From contig NZ_JAQTWL010000001.1 in NCBI RefSeq assembly GCF_028689295.1, positions 1 to 64,000 of the forward strand: a stretch of 64,000 bases of DNA. Reading direction: 5' to 3'. Shown here one piece after another: positions 7,920 to 18,072 of the stretch. Origin of the DNA: Rhodoferax sp. (GTDB lineage: Bacteria > Pseudomonadota > Gammaproteobacteria > Burkholderiales > Burkholderiaceae_C). Below the pieces are notes generated by a model. It had not been told where the DNA came from, ran no database searches, and saw nothing but the letters and a program-made list of their open reading frames with translations. Made by a program: the position numbers and the translations under genes. The stretch's first letter is position 1, and the number at the start of each line of letters is the position of its first letter.

Positions 7920-8414
7920 ATGAACTCAATACAAATCGGTGTGCTCATGGGCTCCAGCTCTGACTGGGACACCATGCAACACGCAGTCCACATTCTCCAA
8001 CAGTTCGGCATCACCTACGAGGCCAGGGTGGTCTCGGCGCACCGCATGCCCGACGATATGTTTGCCTACGCCGAAACGGCGGTGGGTCGTGGCCTCAAGG
8101 CCATTATCGCGGGTGCTGGGGGTGCCGCACACTTGCCCGGCATGCTGGCGGCCAAGACCACGGTGCCGGTGCTGGGTGTGCCGGTGGCCAGCAAACACCT
8201 CAGCGGTGTCGATTCGCTGCACAGCATCGTGCAAATGCCCAAGGGCATTCCGGTGGCCACGTTTGCCATTGGCGCTGCCGGGGCTGCCAATGCCGCGCTG
8301 TTTGCGGTGGCCATGCTGGCCAATTCAGACATTGTGTTGCGCGCCAAGCTCGACGATTTTCGTGCTGAACAAACCCAGATGGCGCGCGGCATGACGCTGC
8401 CTCCCAAGTTATGA
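7920..8414 (+). CDS. purE: N5-carboxyaminoimidazole ribonucleotide mutase
   Basis: 164 residues, class I PurE. It converts N5-CAIR to CAIR in purine synthesis and works as an octamer. Visible motifs are [14 protein letters not shown] (phosphate binding), VVSAHRMPD (catalytic His) and [13 protein letters not shown]. The stop codon overlaps the purK start by four bases (ATGA), so the two are translationally coupled, as expected for consecutive pathway steps. Confidence 0.97.
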   Translation: MNSIQIGVLMGSSSDWDTMQHAVHILQQFGITYEARVVSAHRMPDDMFAYAETAVGRGLKAIIAGAGGAAHLPGMLAAKTTVPVLGVPVASKHLSGVDSLHSIVQMPKGIPVATFAIGAAGAANAALFAVAMLANSDIVLRAKLDDFRAEQTQMARGMTLPPKL

Positions 8415-9616
8415 CCGGGCCGATGTTGTTGCCCGGCGCAACGGGTTTGAATGGCAGCGGCCAGCAAACCACGCTCGGCGTGATGGGCGGCGGCCAGTTG
8501 GGACGCATGTTTGTGCAGGCCGCGCAAGCCATGGGCTATTTCACCGTGGTGCTCGACCCAGACGTGATCAGCCCCGCGGGTTTGGTGAGTCATTACCACA
8601 TCAAGACCGGCTATCTCGACGAGCAAGGCCTGACGCAACTGATGCAGCGCTGTGCGGCCGTCACAACCGAGTTCGAGAACGTGCCCGCAGGTGCCTTGGC
8701 CACCCTGGGTGCCGCGCGCCCGACCGCTCCCAGCGCCGATGCCGTGGCCATTGCACAAGACCGCATCAAGGAAAAAGCGCATTTGGCGCGCTCTGGCGTG
8801 CCAGTGGCGCCCTATGCGGTGATCGAAACGGCGGCGCAACTGGCTGCGGTGGCCGATGACTTGCTGCCCGGAATTCTGAAAACCGCACGCTTGGGCTACG
8901 ACGGCAAAGGCCAGATGCGCTGCAGCAGCCGCGCCGAGCTGGCGAGCGCTTGGGAGGCGCTGAAAAACGTACCCTGTGTGCTGGAGCAGATGCTGCCGCT
9001 GGCCGCCGAGTGCTCGGTGATCGTGGCGCGCGGTTGGGATGGCACGTGCGTCAATTTTGCGCCCCAGCTCAATCTGCACCGCGAGGGCATTCTGGCCGTC
9101 ACCGAGGCCCATGCGGGCAATCTGCCGCCAGCGCTTGCCAGCCAAGCGGTGAAAGCAGCCCGCACGATTGCTGAAGAACTGAACTACGTCGGCGTGCTGT
9201 GCGTGGAGTTCTTCGTGTTGCAGGAGGGCTCGCCCGAGCGCGCCAGGCTCGGTGGCCTGGTGGTGAACGAGATGGCGCCGCGCCCGCACAACAGCGGCCA
9301 CTACACGCTCGATGCCTGCGATGTGTCGCAGTTCGACTTGCAGGTGCGCACTTTGGCCGGCCTGCCCCTGGTTCAGCCGCGCCAGCACAGCGCCGCGGTC
9401 ATGCTCAATTTGCTGGGCGACCTTTGGGTGGATGGTGCCACGCCGGCGTGGGACAAGGTGCTGGCCTTGCCGGGCGTTCACCTGCACCTGTACGGCAAGC
9501 TCAAAGCCAGCAAGGGCCGCAAGATGGGTCATTTGACCGTCACCGCTGCCACGCCCGAGCTGGCCCGCAGCATGGCGCTGGCTGCGGCCAAGATACTGGG
9601 CATTGCGCCATTTTGA
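8411..9616 (+). CDS. purK: N5-carboxyaminoimidazole ribonucleotide synthase
   Basis: 401 residues. An ATP-grasp enzyme that makes N5-CAIR from AIR, bicarbonate and ATP, the substrate for the PurE encoded just upstream. The N-terminal [11 protein letters not shown] binds [23 protein letters not shown] and [15 protein letters not shown] mark the ATP-grasp core. The start overlaps purE by 4 bp. About 15 residues precede the usual GGGQLG start, so an internal start at a later Met is possible. Confidence 0.97.
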   Translation: MTGPMLLPGATGLNGSGQQTTLGVMGGGQLGRMFVQAAQAMGYFTVVLDPDVISPAGLVSHYHIKTGYLDEQGLTQLMQRCAAVTTEFENVPAGALATLGAARPTAPSADAVAIAQDRIKEKAHLARSGVPVAPYAVIETAAQLAAVADDLLPGILKTARLGYDGKGQMRCSSRAELASAWEALKNVPCVLEQMLPLAAECSVIVARGWDGTCVNFAPQLNLHREGILAVTEAHAGNLPPALASQAVKAARTIAEELNYVGVLCVEFFVLQEGSPERARLGGLVVNEMAPRPHNSGHYTLDACDVSQFDLQVRTLAGLPLVQPRQHSAAVMLNLLGDLWVDGATPAWDKVLALPGVHLHLYGKLKASKGRKMGHLTVTAATPELARSMALAAAKILGIAPF

Positions 9617-9636
9617 GCCGCTGCACCAAACGCATC

Positions 9637-9667
9637 CCGTCATGGCGAGCGTAGCGCGGCCATCCAT
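9637..9667. repeat. Palindromic repeat, single-arm copy before tsaC
   Basis: This 31-base copy matches one arm of the element at 10060-10144 except at two positions, T to G and A to C. The two changes are on opposite sides of its own stem (CATTGC/GCAAT becomes CATGGC/GCCAT), so they are compensatory and preserve the hairpin. It ends 3 bases before the tsaC start codon, where a ribosome-binding site would normally be. Confidence 0.75.
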
Positions 9668-9670
9668 GCC

Positions 9671-10774
9671 ATGATTTTGCCTGGTCATATACCTGAATCC
9701 ATAGCACAAGCTGCTCATTGCATCAGGGCAGGTGGCTTGCTGGGCTTGCCCACCGAAACGGTGTACGGCTTGGCCGCCAACGCGGACGATGACGCGGCGG
9801 TCGCGCAAATTTTCAAAGCCAAGGGTCGACCCGCCGACCATCCGCTGATCGTTCATGTGGCCGATGCCAGCGCGGTGGCACATTACGCATCCGAGGTGCC
9901 GGAGTTTGCCAGGCAGTTGATGGCCGCCTTTTGGCCCGGCCCGCTGACGCTGATCCTGCCGCGCCGCTCCGGTGTGGCCAATGCCGCCGCCGGCGGCAAC
10001 CCCACCATCGGCCTGCGCTGCCCGTCGCACCCCGTGGCCCAAGCGCTGCTGAAGGCGCTCATGGATTGCCGCGCTACGCTCGCAATGACGGCCAATTCGT
10101 CAGAACCCGTCATTGCGAGGAGCGAAGCGACGCGGCAATCCATGCCTTTGTGCGTTTGGGGCCTGGCTGCCCCGAGCGCCAACCAGTTCGGCCGCGTCAG
10201 CCCGACCACGGCCGCCCATGTGCAGGGCGAGTTTGGCGACGACTTGCTGATTCTGGACGGCAGCGCCTGTCGCGTCGGCATCGAGTCCACCATCATCGAT
10301 TGCACCCGTGGCCAGCCAGTGCTGCTGCGCCCGGGTGCCATCACGCCACAGCAGGTGCAAGCGGTTTGCGGGTTGAGGGTGGTGTCGAAAGATGAGGCGC
10401 TCGCCCAGGAAACCCCGGCTCCCAAGGCCTCCGGGACACTGGAATCCCATTACGCGCCGAAAGCCAGGGTGCGGCTGATGACCGCCCAGGCCTTGCAGAC
10501 GTCACTGGACCTGCTGGGTGCTGACATCGCTGGCAAAGCGTCAAAGGGGGGCTATCTGGTGGCTACCTATTCGCGCGCCATCCTCAAAACCGCCAATGCC
10601 CAGGTGTTATGCCGACGCATGCCCGATGACGCCGCCGCCACGGCACAGCAATTGTTTGCGGTGCTGCGCGCGTTCGACGCGCAAGGCGTCAAATTGATCT
10701 GGATCGAATCGCCGCCCGCCAGCCCCGACTGGGACGGCGTACGTGATCGCCTGCAACGGGCGTCAGCGGCCTGA
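9671..10774 (+). CDS. tsaC: L-threonylcarbamoyladenylate synthase (Sua5 type) with an in-frame repeat insertion
   Basis: 367 residues: a YrdC domain plus a C-terminal Sua5 domain (ESHYAPKA linker onward). It makes threonylcarbamoyl-AMP for the t6A37 modification of ANN-decoding tRNAs, an essential step. PTETVYGLAANA, KGRPADHPLIVHV, GLRCPSHPVAQALL and GLAAPSANQFGRVSPTT are all present. Residues 130-158 (MDCRATLAMTANSS and so on) do not belong to the family; they are encoded by an 85-bp palindromic element that splits a loop just before the SAN motif without breaking the frame. A second repeat copy occupies the leader, and no ribosome-binding site is visible before the ATG at 9671. The protein may tolerate the insertion, as the rest is intact. 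Confidence 0.93.
   Translation: MILPGHIPESIAQAAHCIRAGGLLGLPTETVYGLAANADDDAAVAQIFKAKGRPADHPLIVHVADASAVAHYASEVPEFARQLMAAFWPGPLTLILPRRSGVANAAAGGNPTIGLRCPSHPVAQALLKALMDCRATLAMTANSSEPVIARSEATRQSMPLCVWGLAAPSANQFGRVSPTTAAHVQGEFGDDLLILDGSACRVGIESTIIDCTRGQPVLLRPGAITPQQVQAVCGLRVVSKDEALAQETPAPKASGTLESHYAPKARVRLMTAQALQTSLDLLGADIAGKASKGGYLVATYSRAILKTANAQVLCRRMPDDAAATAQQLFAVLRAFDAQGVKLIWIESPPASPDWDGVRDRLQRASAA
10060..10144. repeat. Palindromic repeat inserted in frame inside tsaC
   Basis: Two long inverted arms, 10060-10091 and 10107-10144. Both carry CATGGATTGCCGCG at the outer end and TCGCAATGACGG at the inner end when read in the same sense; they differ only in a short middle segment, and a 15-base spacer separates them. 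The sequence type CGTCATTGCGAG...GCAATCC is a dispersed extragenic palindrome seen in many proteobacterial genomes. Here it is translated as part of an enzyme. Confidence 0.85.
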
Positions 10775-10794
10775 TCACCCGTGCATGCAGCCAG

Positions 10795-12144
10795 TTAGAG
10801 CCAGCCCGCCTGATGCAGGTTGGTGGTCACCAAGTCAGCCAGCAGTTTGTAGCCGTAGGGCGTGGGGTGGACGGTGTCGGCAAACAGGTACTTTGACACA
10901 TCACCAGGATTCAGGTTGCTTGCATTGCACACCAGCGAGCTGCCAAGCGCGTTGGGGCTCGGAGCTGTCAAATTACAAGCCGGCTGCGTCACGTTGCTGA
11001 GCCCATAGCTGGATGGGTTGGCGACCTGATTGCGGTTGTCGGCAAAGGCATCGACCACGCGGACGCCAGCAACGCCTTGTAACTCGGAAGCCAACACCTC
11101 ATTGAACCAAACGACCATGTTGAGGATGAGCCCCTGTGTTGCCTGGCTTTGAGCGAGGGCCGAGGGGGTCGAGCTGACATCGGGCAAATTCACCACCGCA
11201 ACATACCTTGCACCTTTGCCGACGACCTGGGTTTTGATGTAGCCGGCAAGTTCCTTGGCGGCCACGCCCATGGGCAGAACAGCCTCGGCAGCGCCATTGT
11301 TCTGGCCGTAGGCTGCGCCTGCGGTTGCGCCTGCAGCCTGAGCGGTTGCGACCAACGGGCCATAAACAGCCGGGTTTGCCACGGCAGAATTGCCCGGTTG
11401 AACCGCCGCAGCGCCAACGGCTGCTCCAACCACTGAGGCATCAGTATGTGCAGGGTTTGCCGCTTCAGTTTGAAGCGCCAAACCGATCGCCTGTGCAGCA
11501 GACGCCGGGTCGGTCGCACCCGCGGCAAGCTGACCGATCAGTGAGCTCGCAAAGGCCTGAGAACCAGCGGCTGTTGCTTTGGCGACCAATGCATCCAGCA
11601 ATCGCAACGCATCATTGCCACCGGCCATGACGGTCACCAGTTCGGTGCCGCTGAAGCTGCCCACTTTGCCCAGATGGGTGGCGATCTGCGTGATGATCGG
11701 CACTGTCAATTGGCCCAACGGGGAATTAACCGGCGCTGCGGCGCTGCCGGGGCCCACAGGATCGGTCACGCGGGCGCCACCCTGAGCGTAATTGGTGCAC
11801 CCCGGATGGTCCACCACAGGAATGGAAAATCCTTTGGATGGGTCGCCTGTCAGGCCGGTTTGTGCCGGGCAGGGCGCGGCAACGCCAATTTGCGCCGCCA
11901 TGAGTTCCGTCCAGTTGTTGCTTGGAATGGCTCCAATGATGCCATTGACGCTGTAGGTGCCACCTCCGAGCGCTGCAACGGTGCCCACTTTGTAGGTACC
12001 CACATCGCTCAAACTGTCGCCAAACGACACCAGCGCGGTGTACTGGATTGCTGGCGCCTGAACGACAGTATCGTCGCTGCCGCCACAAGCCACCACCAGC
12101 AGCGCCGCCGCCAAGGTGGCACCAAGAATTTTGAATTGCTTCAT
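10795..12144 (-). CDS. SGNH/GDSL-type esterase lipoprotein
   Basis: 449 residues. A lipoprotein signal peptide ends LLVVAC with the lipid-anchor cysteine at residue 20, followed by GGSDD. Block I FGDSLSDVG holds the nucleophile Ser44, AGGND is block III, and DTVHPTPYGYK near the C-terminus supplies the Asp-His pair. The family hydrolyses esters of lipids or polysaccharide acetyl groups in the periplasm or outer membrane. The middle (about 190-300) is an Ala-rich low-complexity insert. It could be an outer-membrane esterase; the substrate is unknown. It is convergent with tsaC, 20 bp away. Confidence 0.88.
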   Translation of the reverse strand: MKQFKILGATLAAALLVVACGGSDDTVVQAPAIQYTALVSFGDSLSDVGTYKVGTVAALGGGTYSVNGIIGAIPSNNWTELMAAQIGVAAPCPAQTGLTGDPSKGFSIPVVDHPGCTNYAQGGARVTDPVGPGSAAAPVNSPLGQLTVPIITQIATHLGKVGSFSGTELVTVMAGGNDALRLLDALVAKATAAGSQAFASSLIGQLAAGATDPASAAQAIGLALQTEAANPAHTDASVVGAAVGAAAVQPGNSAVANPAVYGPLVATAQAAGATAGAAYGQNNGAAEAVLPMGVAAKELAGYIKTQVVGKGARYVAVVNLPDVSSTPSALAQSQATQGLILNMVVWFNEVLASELQGVAGVRVVDAFADNRNQVANPSSYGLSNVTQPACNLTAPSPNALGSSLVCNASNLNPGDVSKYLFADTVHPTPYGYKLLADLVTTNLHQAGWL

Positions 12145-12255
12145 CTACTGTCTCCAAAAGATTAAAAGAACGACCGTACTATTTAACGCAAAGATCGTAA
12201 CCGTTTGCAGCCGGAAACGTGACTCGGGTAAACCCGCGAGCGTTGCTCCAATATC

Positions 12256-12510
12256 TCAGCGATAGCGCAGTTTCATCACCAAAATGGCGCTCGCCAGTGC
12301 CAGGGTGATGCAGTTGGCAATCACCACCGGCCAGGCGCCCAACATCAGGCCGTAGATCAGCCACAGAGCCACGCCCAAGGTGAACGCGCTGTACATGCCC
12401 AGCGAGATGCCCCGGACATCCTTGGTGCGGAAAGTGTGCAGCGCTTGCGGCAAAAAGCTGACGGTGGTCAGCACGGCGGCCAGGGTGCCGATCAGGTCAG
12501 TCAAAGTCAT
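12256..12510 (-). CDS. SemiSWEET sugar transporter
   Basis: 84 residues with three hydrophobic helices, the length of a bacterial SemiSWEET (half of a plant SWEET). The PQ-loop motif SFLPQALHTFRTKDVRGIS is clear near residues 18-36, followed by the second and third helices (GVALWLIYGLML and an Ala/Leu-rich segment). These proteins dimerise in the inner membrane and move sugars along their gradient. It stands alone between the esterase lipoprotein and dacB and may be transcribed with dacB, which ends 36 bp upstream. Confidence 0.88.
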   Translation of the reverse strand: MTLTDLIGTLAAVLTTVSFLPQALHTFRTKDVRGISLGMYSAFTLGVALWLIYGLMLGAWPVVIANCITLALASAILVMKLRYR

Positions 12511-12546
12511 GGTGTTCAGAAAGTGGGGGCAGCGCGCCGGTTGGCA

Positions 12547-13989
12547 TCACCGGGCCAGATTGTCCATCACGGCCCAGTCGATGAGGGCATCCAGCGCCGG
12601 GCGCACCGCTGCGGCGTTGGGGTGATTGACGATGGCCACCAGCGCATAGCGCTTGCCGCTGGCGGCGTGCACATAGCCCGCCAGTGCGGTCACCTCCTTC
12701 AGGCTGCCGGTTTTCAGGTGAGCGCTGGCGCTGCTGGCCTTGCTGCGCTTGAGCGTGCCGTCCACACCCACCAGGGGCAGTGATGACATCAGCTCGGGCA
12801 TATAGGGCGAGGCGTAGGCCAGTTGCAGCAGCTGCCCCAGCTGCTGCGCGCTGATGCGGTTTTGGCGTGACAGTCCCGAGCCGTTGTCAATGGTGGGGAC
12901 ATCGGTGGCGCTGATACGGCGCTGCCACCATTGGCGCACGGCTTCACGGGCTGACGCGGGGGTGGCGGGCGCGGGCAGGCCCAGGGTCAAAAACAGCTGC
13001 TGCGCCATCACGTTGTTGCTGAATTTGTTGATGTCGCGGATCACTTCGGCCAGCGTGGGCGAGGTGATCTCGAACGTGGCGGACTCGGCAGGTGCCGTGC
13101 CGCTGCGCACTGTACCGCTCAGCTGGCCACCCAAGCTGCGCCACAGGCCCTCAATGACGCGGGCGTTGTAGCTGGCGGGGTCGGCGTAGGCGACGGGCCA
13201 CACTTTTTCGCCGCAGCTTGCGGGGTAGCCGCCGTTGAAGCGGATGCGTGTGGGTTCGGAAAAATCGGCTTTGAGGTTGGCGCGGTAGTCGCCACAGGCC
13301 CCGTTGCTTGCTGATTTGCCCTGGCTGAGCGGTACGCTTGTCTGCAGTTGCACGCCCCACAACGGCGGATCAAATTGCACGCGGGCACTGTTGGTCAGTG
13401 GGTCTGGCACAAATGTCATCACCACCGATTTGAAATTGATCAGCAAGGCATCGGGCCCAGCGTTGTACGGTCGCAGGGGCTCGCTGTCAAATTCGGCCGG
13501 ATCCGTGGCGGGCGCCTCGAAAGCACTGTTATCCAGCAAGATGTCGCCAGCAATGGTGTGAATGCCCAAACTCTGCAGGCGGCGCAGCAGCAACCAGAGT
13601 TTTTCAAGCACCAGCTTGGGGTCGCCCTGCCCCCGGATGATCACGTTGCCTTGTAGCATGCCGTTGACCACCGGGCCATCCACCCAGACCGGTGTGGGCC
13701 AGGTGTAAGCCGGTCCGAGCAGATCGAGCGCAGCAGCGGTGGTAACCAGTTTCATGACCGACGCTGGGTTCATGGGCTGGTCTGCGCGGTGGCTGAGTCG
13801 TGGCTCGGTACGGCCGTCGGCGTCCCGTACCAGCAGGGCAATGGCGTCGGTCGGCACCTGGGCACGAGTAAAAGCTGCCTGCACCGCGCTTGGCAAGGCT
13901 TGCGCTAGGGCACTTGCGTCGCAAAGGCTGGTCAACACGCAAAGCAAGGTGTTTGCGAGGTAGCGTGTCAGGGGTTTGATAGCTTGCAT
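12547..13989 (-). CDS. dacB: D-alanyl-D-alanine carboxypeptidase/endopeptidase (PBP4 type)
   Basis: 480 residues from the ATG at 13989 (MQAIKPLTRY), which begins a Sec signal peptide; longer N-terminal readings lack one. Penicillin-binding motifs of the S13 class are in order: Ser77-Val-Met-Lys80, SNN in the segment KFSNNVM, and LKTGSL near the end. It trims pentapeptide stems and cuts D-Ala-meso-DAP cross-links in periplasmic peptidoglycan. Residues 100-290 form the large insert typical of PBP4 between the first two motifs. Confidence 0.94.
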   Translation of the reverse strand: MQAIKPLTRYLANTLLCVLTSLCDASALAQALPSAVQAAFTRAQVPTDAIALLVRDADGRTEPRLSHRADQPMNPASVMKLVTTAAALDLLGPAYTWPTPVWVDGPVVNGMLQGNVIIRGQGDPKLVLEKLWLLLRRLQSLGIHTIAGDILLDNSAFEAPATDPAEFDSEPLRPYNAGPDALLINFKSVVMTFVPDPLTNSARVQFDPPLWGVQLQTSVPLSQGKSASNGACGDYRANLKADFSEPTRIRFNGGYPASCGEKVWPVAYADPASYNARVIEGLWRSLGGQLSGTVRSGTAPAESATFEITSPTLAEVIRDINKFSNNVMAQQLFLTLGLPAPATPASAREAVRQWWQRRISATDVPTIDNGSGLSRQNRISAQQLGQLLQLAYASPYMPELMSSLPLVGVDGTLKRSKASSASAHLKTGSLKEVTALAGYVHAASGKRYALVAIVNHPNAAAVRPALDALIDWAVMDNLAR

Positions 13990-14074
13990 TTTTCTATTAT
14001 GAAGTGTCGGGTGGTCGCCGATCGGTTGTTGCACTATTCTTGAGTCTGTTGTTTGAAATGGAGCGTTGATCCCC

Positions 14075-14821
14075 ATGGAAAAAATCATCCTCATCACGGG
14101 CGGCGGGCGTGGCATTGGCGCAGCCTGTGCGCAGCTGGCAGCCCGGCAAGGCTACGCCGTTTGCATCAGTTTCATAGCCGATGAGGTCGCAGCCACCCAA
14201 GTCGTTTCCGCCATTGAAAGTGGCGGCGGCAAGGCGTTGGCGATCCAGGCCGACGTGTCTGACGAGTCTGATGTTGAACGCTTGTTCGGCGCGGTGGACA
14301 AGCGACTTGGGCGCTTGAACGCGCTCATCAACAATGCGGGCATTTTGTTTCCGCAGATGCGCGTTGAGCAAATGGATGCGGCGCGCATCAATCGTCTTTT
14401 GGCAATCAATGTGACCGGCAGTTTTTTGTGCGCACGCGAGGCCGTGCGGCGCATGTCAACCCGGCACGGCGGTCTGGGCGGCAGCATCGTCAACGTTTCT
14501 TCGCGCGCCGCAGTCCTTGGTTCGCCGGGAGAGTATGTTGACTATGCGGCCTCAAAAGCCGCACTGGACGCCTTGACGATCGGCTTGTCGAAGGAGGTGG
14601 CCAATGAAAAGATACGTGTCAATGGCGTGCGCCCAGGTCTGATTCATACAGCCATACATGCCAGCGGTGGCGAACCGGGCCGCGTCAGCAGGCTGCAGTC
14701 GTCGGTGCCCATGGCGCGCGGTGGCGATCCGCTGGAGGTGGCAAGGGCCGCACTGTGGCTGCTCTCGGATGAGGCCTCTTACACCACCGGATCATTCATT
14801 GACGTGTCGGGTGGACGTTGA
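14075..14821 (+). CDS. SDR family oxidoreductase
   Basis: 248 residues from the ATG at 14075, with GGAG 11 bases upstream. Classical short-chain dehydrogenase layout: ILITGGGRGIGAA (NADP(H)-binding TGxxxGxG), the NNAG stretch INNAGILFP, a catalytic Ser in VNVSSRAAV, and YAASKAA with Tyr and Lys. The end TGSFIDVSGGR is typical of FabG-like glucose/3-ketoacyl reductases. The natural substrate is unknown. It is a monocistronic gene upstream of the convergent tRNA-Pro gene. Confidence 0.92.
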   Translation: MEKIILITGGGRGIGAACAQLAARQGYAVCISFIADEVAATQVVSAIESGGGKALAIQADVSDESDVERLFGAVDKRLGRLNALINNAGILFPQMRVEQMDAARINRLLAINVTGSFLCAREAVRRMSTRHGGLGGSIVNVSSRAAVLGSPGEYVDYAASKAALDALTIGLSKEVANEKIRVNGVRPGLIHTAIHASGGEPGRVSRLQSSVPMARGGDPLEVARAALWLLSDEASYTTGSFIDVSGGR

Positions 14822-14887
14822 CCGGGCAAACTACAGCGTGTGCCGAGGTGGTGGGTAAACCTGGATATTGGTGCCAGAAAGCAAAAC

Positions 14888-14915
14888 GGGTTAGCAGTCG
14901 AAAACCGCTAACCCA
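14888..14915 (-). terminator. Terminator of tRNA-Pro
   Basis: On the minus strand GGGTTAGC...GCTAACCC forms an 8-bp stem followed by GTTTTGCTTT, 10 bp past the tRNA 3' end. Confidence 0.65.
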
Positions 14916-14925
14916 TTGATTTTAT

Positions 14926-15002
<77 letters not shown>

Positions 15003-15020
15003 ATTTTTTGCCGTGGAACG

Positions 15021-16031
15021 TCAGGATTGACGCTCCAACAACTGAGCCGCCAATTGTATCAAACACTGCCTGTGCGCATTGTCTGGCAACTGCTCTGCGG
15101 CGGAGATGGCGCGGCGCGCTTCGTCTGCGGCCGCCTGGCGCGCCACATCGAGCGCGCCAGTGGCTTGCACAATGGCTACCACTCGGTCGATCAGCTCAAG
15201 CTTGCCGGTTTCGATAGCGCTTTGAATGAGTTCACGTTCGCTGGCACTGCCGCGTTGCATGGCGGCGATCAGGGGCAGCGTGGTTTTGCCCTCGCGCAGG
15301 TCATCGCCCAGGTTCTTGCCCATCACGGTGGCATCGCCGGTGTAGTCGAGCACGTCGTCTATCACTTGAAAGGCAGTGCCAAGTGCTTGACCATATTCGG
15401 CACAGGCGGCCTCTGTGCTTGCGTCTGCACCCGCCAGAATGGCGCCCACGCGCGCGCTGGCTTCGAACAGTTTGGCGGTTTTGGAACGGATCACCTGCAG
15501 GTAGCCCGCTTCATCGAGCGCTGCGTTGTGCATGTTCATCAACTGCATGACCTCGCCTTCGGCAATGATGTTGGTGGCGTCTGCCAGTACTTCCATGATG
15601 CGCATGCTTTGCGCATCGACCATCATCTGAAAGGCGCGGGAATACAAAAAATCGCCCACCAGCACACTGGCCGGATTGCCAAAGGTTTCGTTGGCAGTGG
15701 CGTTGCCCCGGCGCAGCGATGAGTCGTCCACCACGTCGTCATGCAGCAGGGTGGCGGTATGTATGAACTCCACCACAGCCGCCAGGTTGAAGCGCTGCGC
15801 GCCTTTAAAGCCGAGCGCGCCGCAAATCAACAGCAGCAGCGCGGGCCGCAGCCGCTTGCCGCCGGCCGAGATGATGTAGCGGGAAACCTGGCCAACCAGC
15901 GGTACGCCAGAGTCGAGGCGTTGCGCAATGACCGCATCAACCTCGCGCATGTCCTGCGCGATGATCGCCGTGGCGTTGTTATTTTTGGAGTGGGTGGCGT
16001 TCAAGACGGTGGCTCGGTTAGTTGCGCGCAT
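15021..16031 (-). CDS. ispB: Octaprenyl diphosphate synthase
   Basis: 336-residue trans-prenyltransferase that extends farnesyl-PP with isopentenyl-PP to the ubiquinone side chain. Both Asp-rich metal motifs are present: [15 protein letters not shown] (first) and [12 protein letters not shown] (second), along with GGKRLRP for pyrophosphate binding. It could make C40 or another length; the symbol reflects the usual octaprenyl enzyme of this position. It is divergent from rplU (134 bp gap), a conserved arrangement in proteobacteria. Confidence 0.94.
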   Translation of the reverse strand: MRATNRATVLNATHSKNNNATAIIAQDMREVDAVIAQRLDSGVPLVGQVSRYIISAGGKRLRPALLLLICGALGFKGAQRFNLAAVVEFIHTATLLHDDVVDDSSLRRGNATANETFGNPASVLVGDFLYSRAFQMMVDAQSMRIMEVLADATNIIAEGEVMQLMNMHNAALDEAGYLQVIRSKTAKLFEASARVGAILAGADASTEAACAEYGQALGTAFQVIDDVLDYTGDATVMGKNLGDDLREGKTTLPLIAAMQRGSASERELIQSAIETGKLELIDRVVAIVQATGALDVARQAAADEARRAISAAEQLPDNAHRQCLIQLAAQLLERQS

Positions 16032-16165
16032 TATAGAAAGCCCGTGCGCGACTTTTGTCTGCCTGAAACCTCAATTGGCTATGAATCGGTACTTTTCGAA
16101 ACTTGTGTGATAATTACGGGCTCTGCGAAAATTCGTTTGCAGTGTTAATCTTTGAAGAGGTCAAT

Positions 16166-16477
16166 ATGTACGCGGTCATAAAAACCGGTGGCAAGCAATA
16201 TCGGGTTGCTGCTGGCGAAAAAATTAAAGTAGAACAGATTGCTGCGGATGTAGGCCAAGAGATTGTGATCGACCAGGTTCTGGCAGTCGGTAGCGGCGCA
16301 GAACTCAAGGTGGGCACACCCTTGGTGTCCGGTGCAACTGTCAGTGTCACGGTGCTGGCACACGGCAAACACGACAAGGTCAGCATTTTTAAAATGCGCC
16401 GTCGTAAACACTATCAAAAACGTCAAGGTCATCGTCAACAATTCACAGAACTGCTGATTGGTGCGATTACGGCCTGA
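16166..16477 (+). CDS. rplU: 50S ribosomal protein L21
   Basis: 103 residues, standard length, beginning [20 protein letters not shown] with a GAAGAGG ribosome-binding site. L21 binds 23S rRNA domain V and interacts with L20. The C-terminal [19 protein letters not shown] is diagnostic. It is first of the rplU-rpmA pair. Confidence 0.98.
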   Translation: MYAVIKTGGKQYRVAAGEKIKVEQIAADVGQEIVIDQVLAVGSGAELKVGTPLVSGATVSVTVLAHGKHDKVSIFKMRRRKHYQKRQGHRQQFTELLIGAITA

Positions 16478-16532
16478 CAATTTTGCGGGACAGATCTTTA
16501 GCTCTGTCCCCAACTGATTAAGAAAGAGAATC

Positions 16533-16793
16533 ATGGCACATAAAAAAGGCGGCGGCTCGACGCGAAACGGGCGCGATTCCAAGCCCAAAATGCTCGGTGT
16601 GAAGATGTTTGGCGGCCAGCTGGTCGCTCCTGGTGCGATCATCGTGCGCCAGCGCGGCACCCAGTTCCACCCTGGTGCCAATGTCGGCATCGGCAAAGAC
16701 CACACGCTGTTTGCATTGGCTGAGGGCCATGTGTCGTTCGCCATCAAGGGCGCTCTGAACCGGCACACCGTGAGCGTGACAGCAGCAGCTTAA
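16533..16793 (+). CDS. rpmA: 50S ribosomal protein L27
   Basis: 86 residues. The start [17 protein letters not shown] and GVKMFGGQ are diagnostic. The flexible N-terminal tail reaches the peptidyl-transferase centre. It follows rplU by 55 bp and ends at a strong terminator before obgE. Confidence 0.98.
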   Translation: MAHKKGGGSTRNGRDSKPKMLGVKMFGGQLVAPGAIIVRQRGTQFHPGANVGIGKDHTLFALAEGHVSFAIKGALNRHTVSVTAAA

Positions 16794-16817
16794 GGGCTGA
16801 CGTGCGTTCACACAAGA

Positions 16818-16843
16818 CCCTGCGCGCGGCGCGGGGTTTTTTA
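16818..16843 (+). terminator. Terminator after rplU-rpmA
   Basis: CCCTGCGC/GCGCGGGG forms an 8-bp stem with a 3-base loop, followed at once by TTTTTTATTT. Confidence 0.85.
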
Positions 16844-16905
16844 TTTATGAAACCTTGTTGGGCAAGCGCAGTGACGGAAAGCGTGCTGGCTCTGTACTCA
16901 ACTAA

Positions 16906-18054
<1,149 letters not shown>

Positions 18055-18072
18055 CTTGTCCAAGAAGGTCCA

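Noticed and set aside
8066-10042. 658-codon open frame on the minus strand opposite purE-purK-tsaC
   Set aside because: It lies antisense to three well-recognised genes, its residues are His/Gln/Arg-rich without any domain, and such shadows are common in GC-rich coding DNA.
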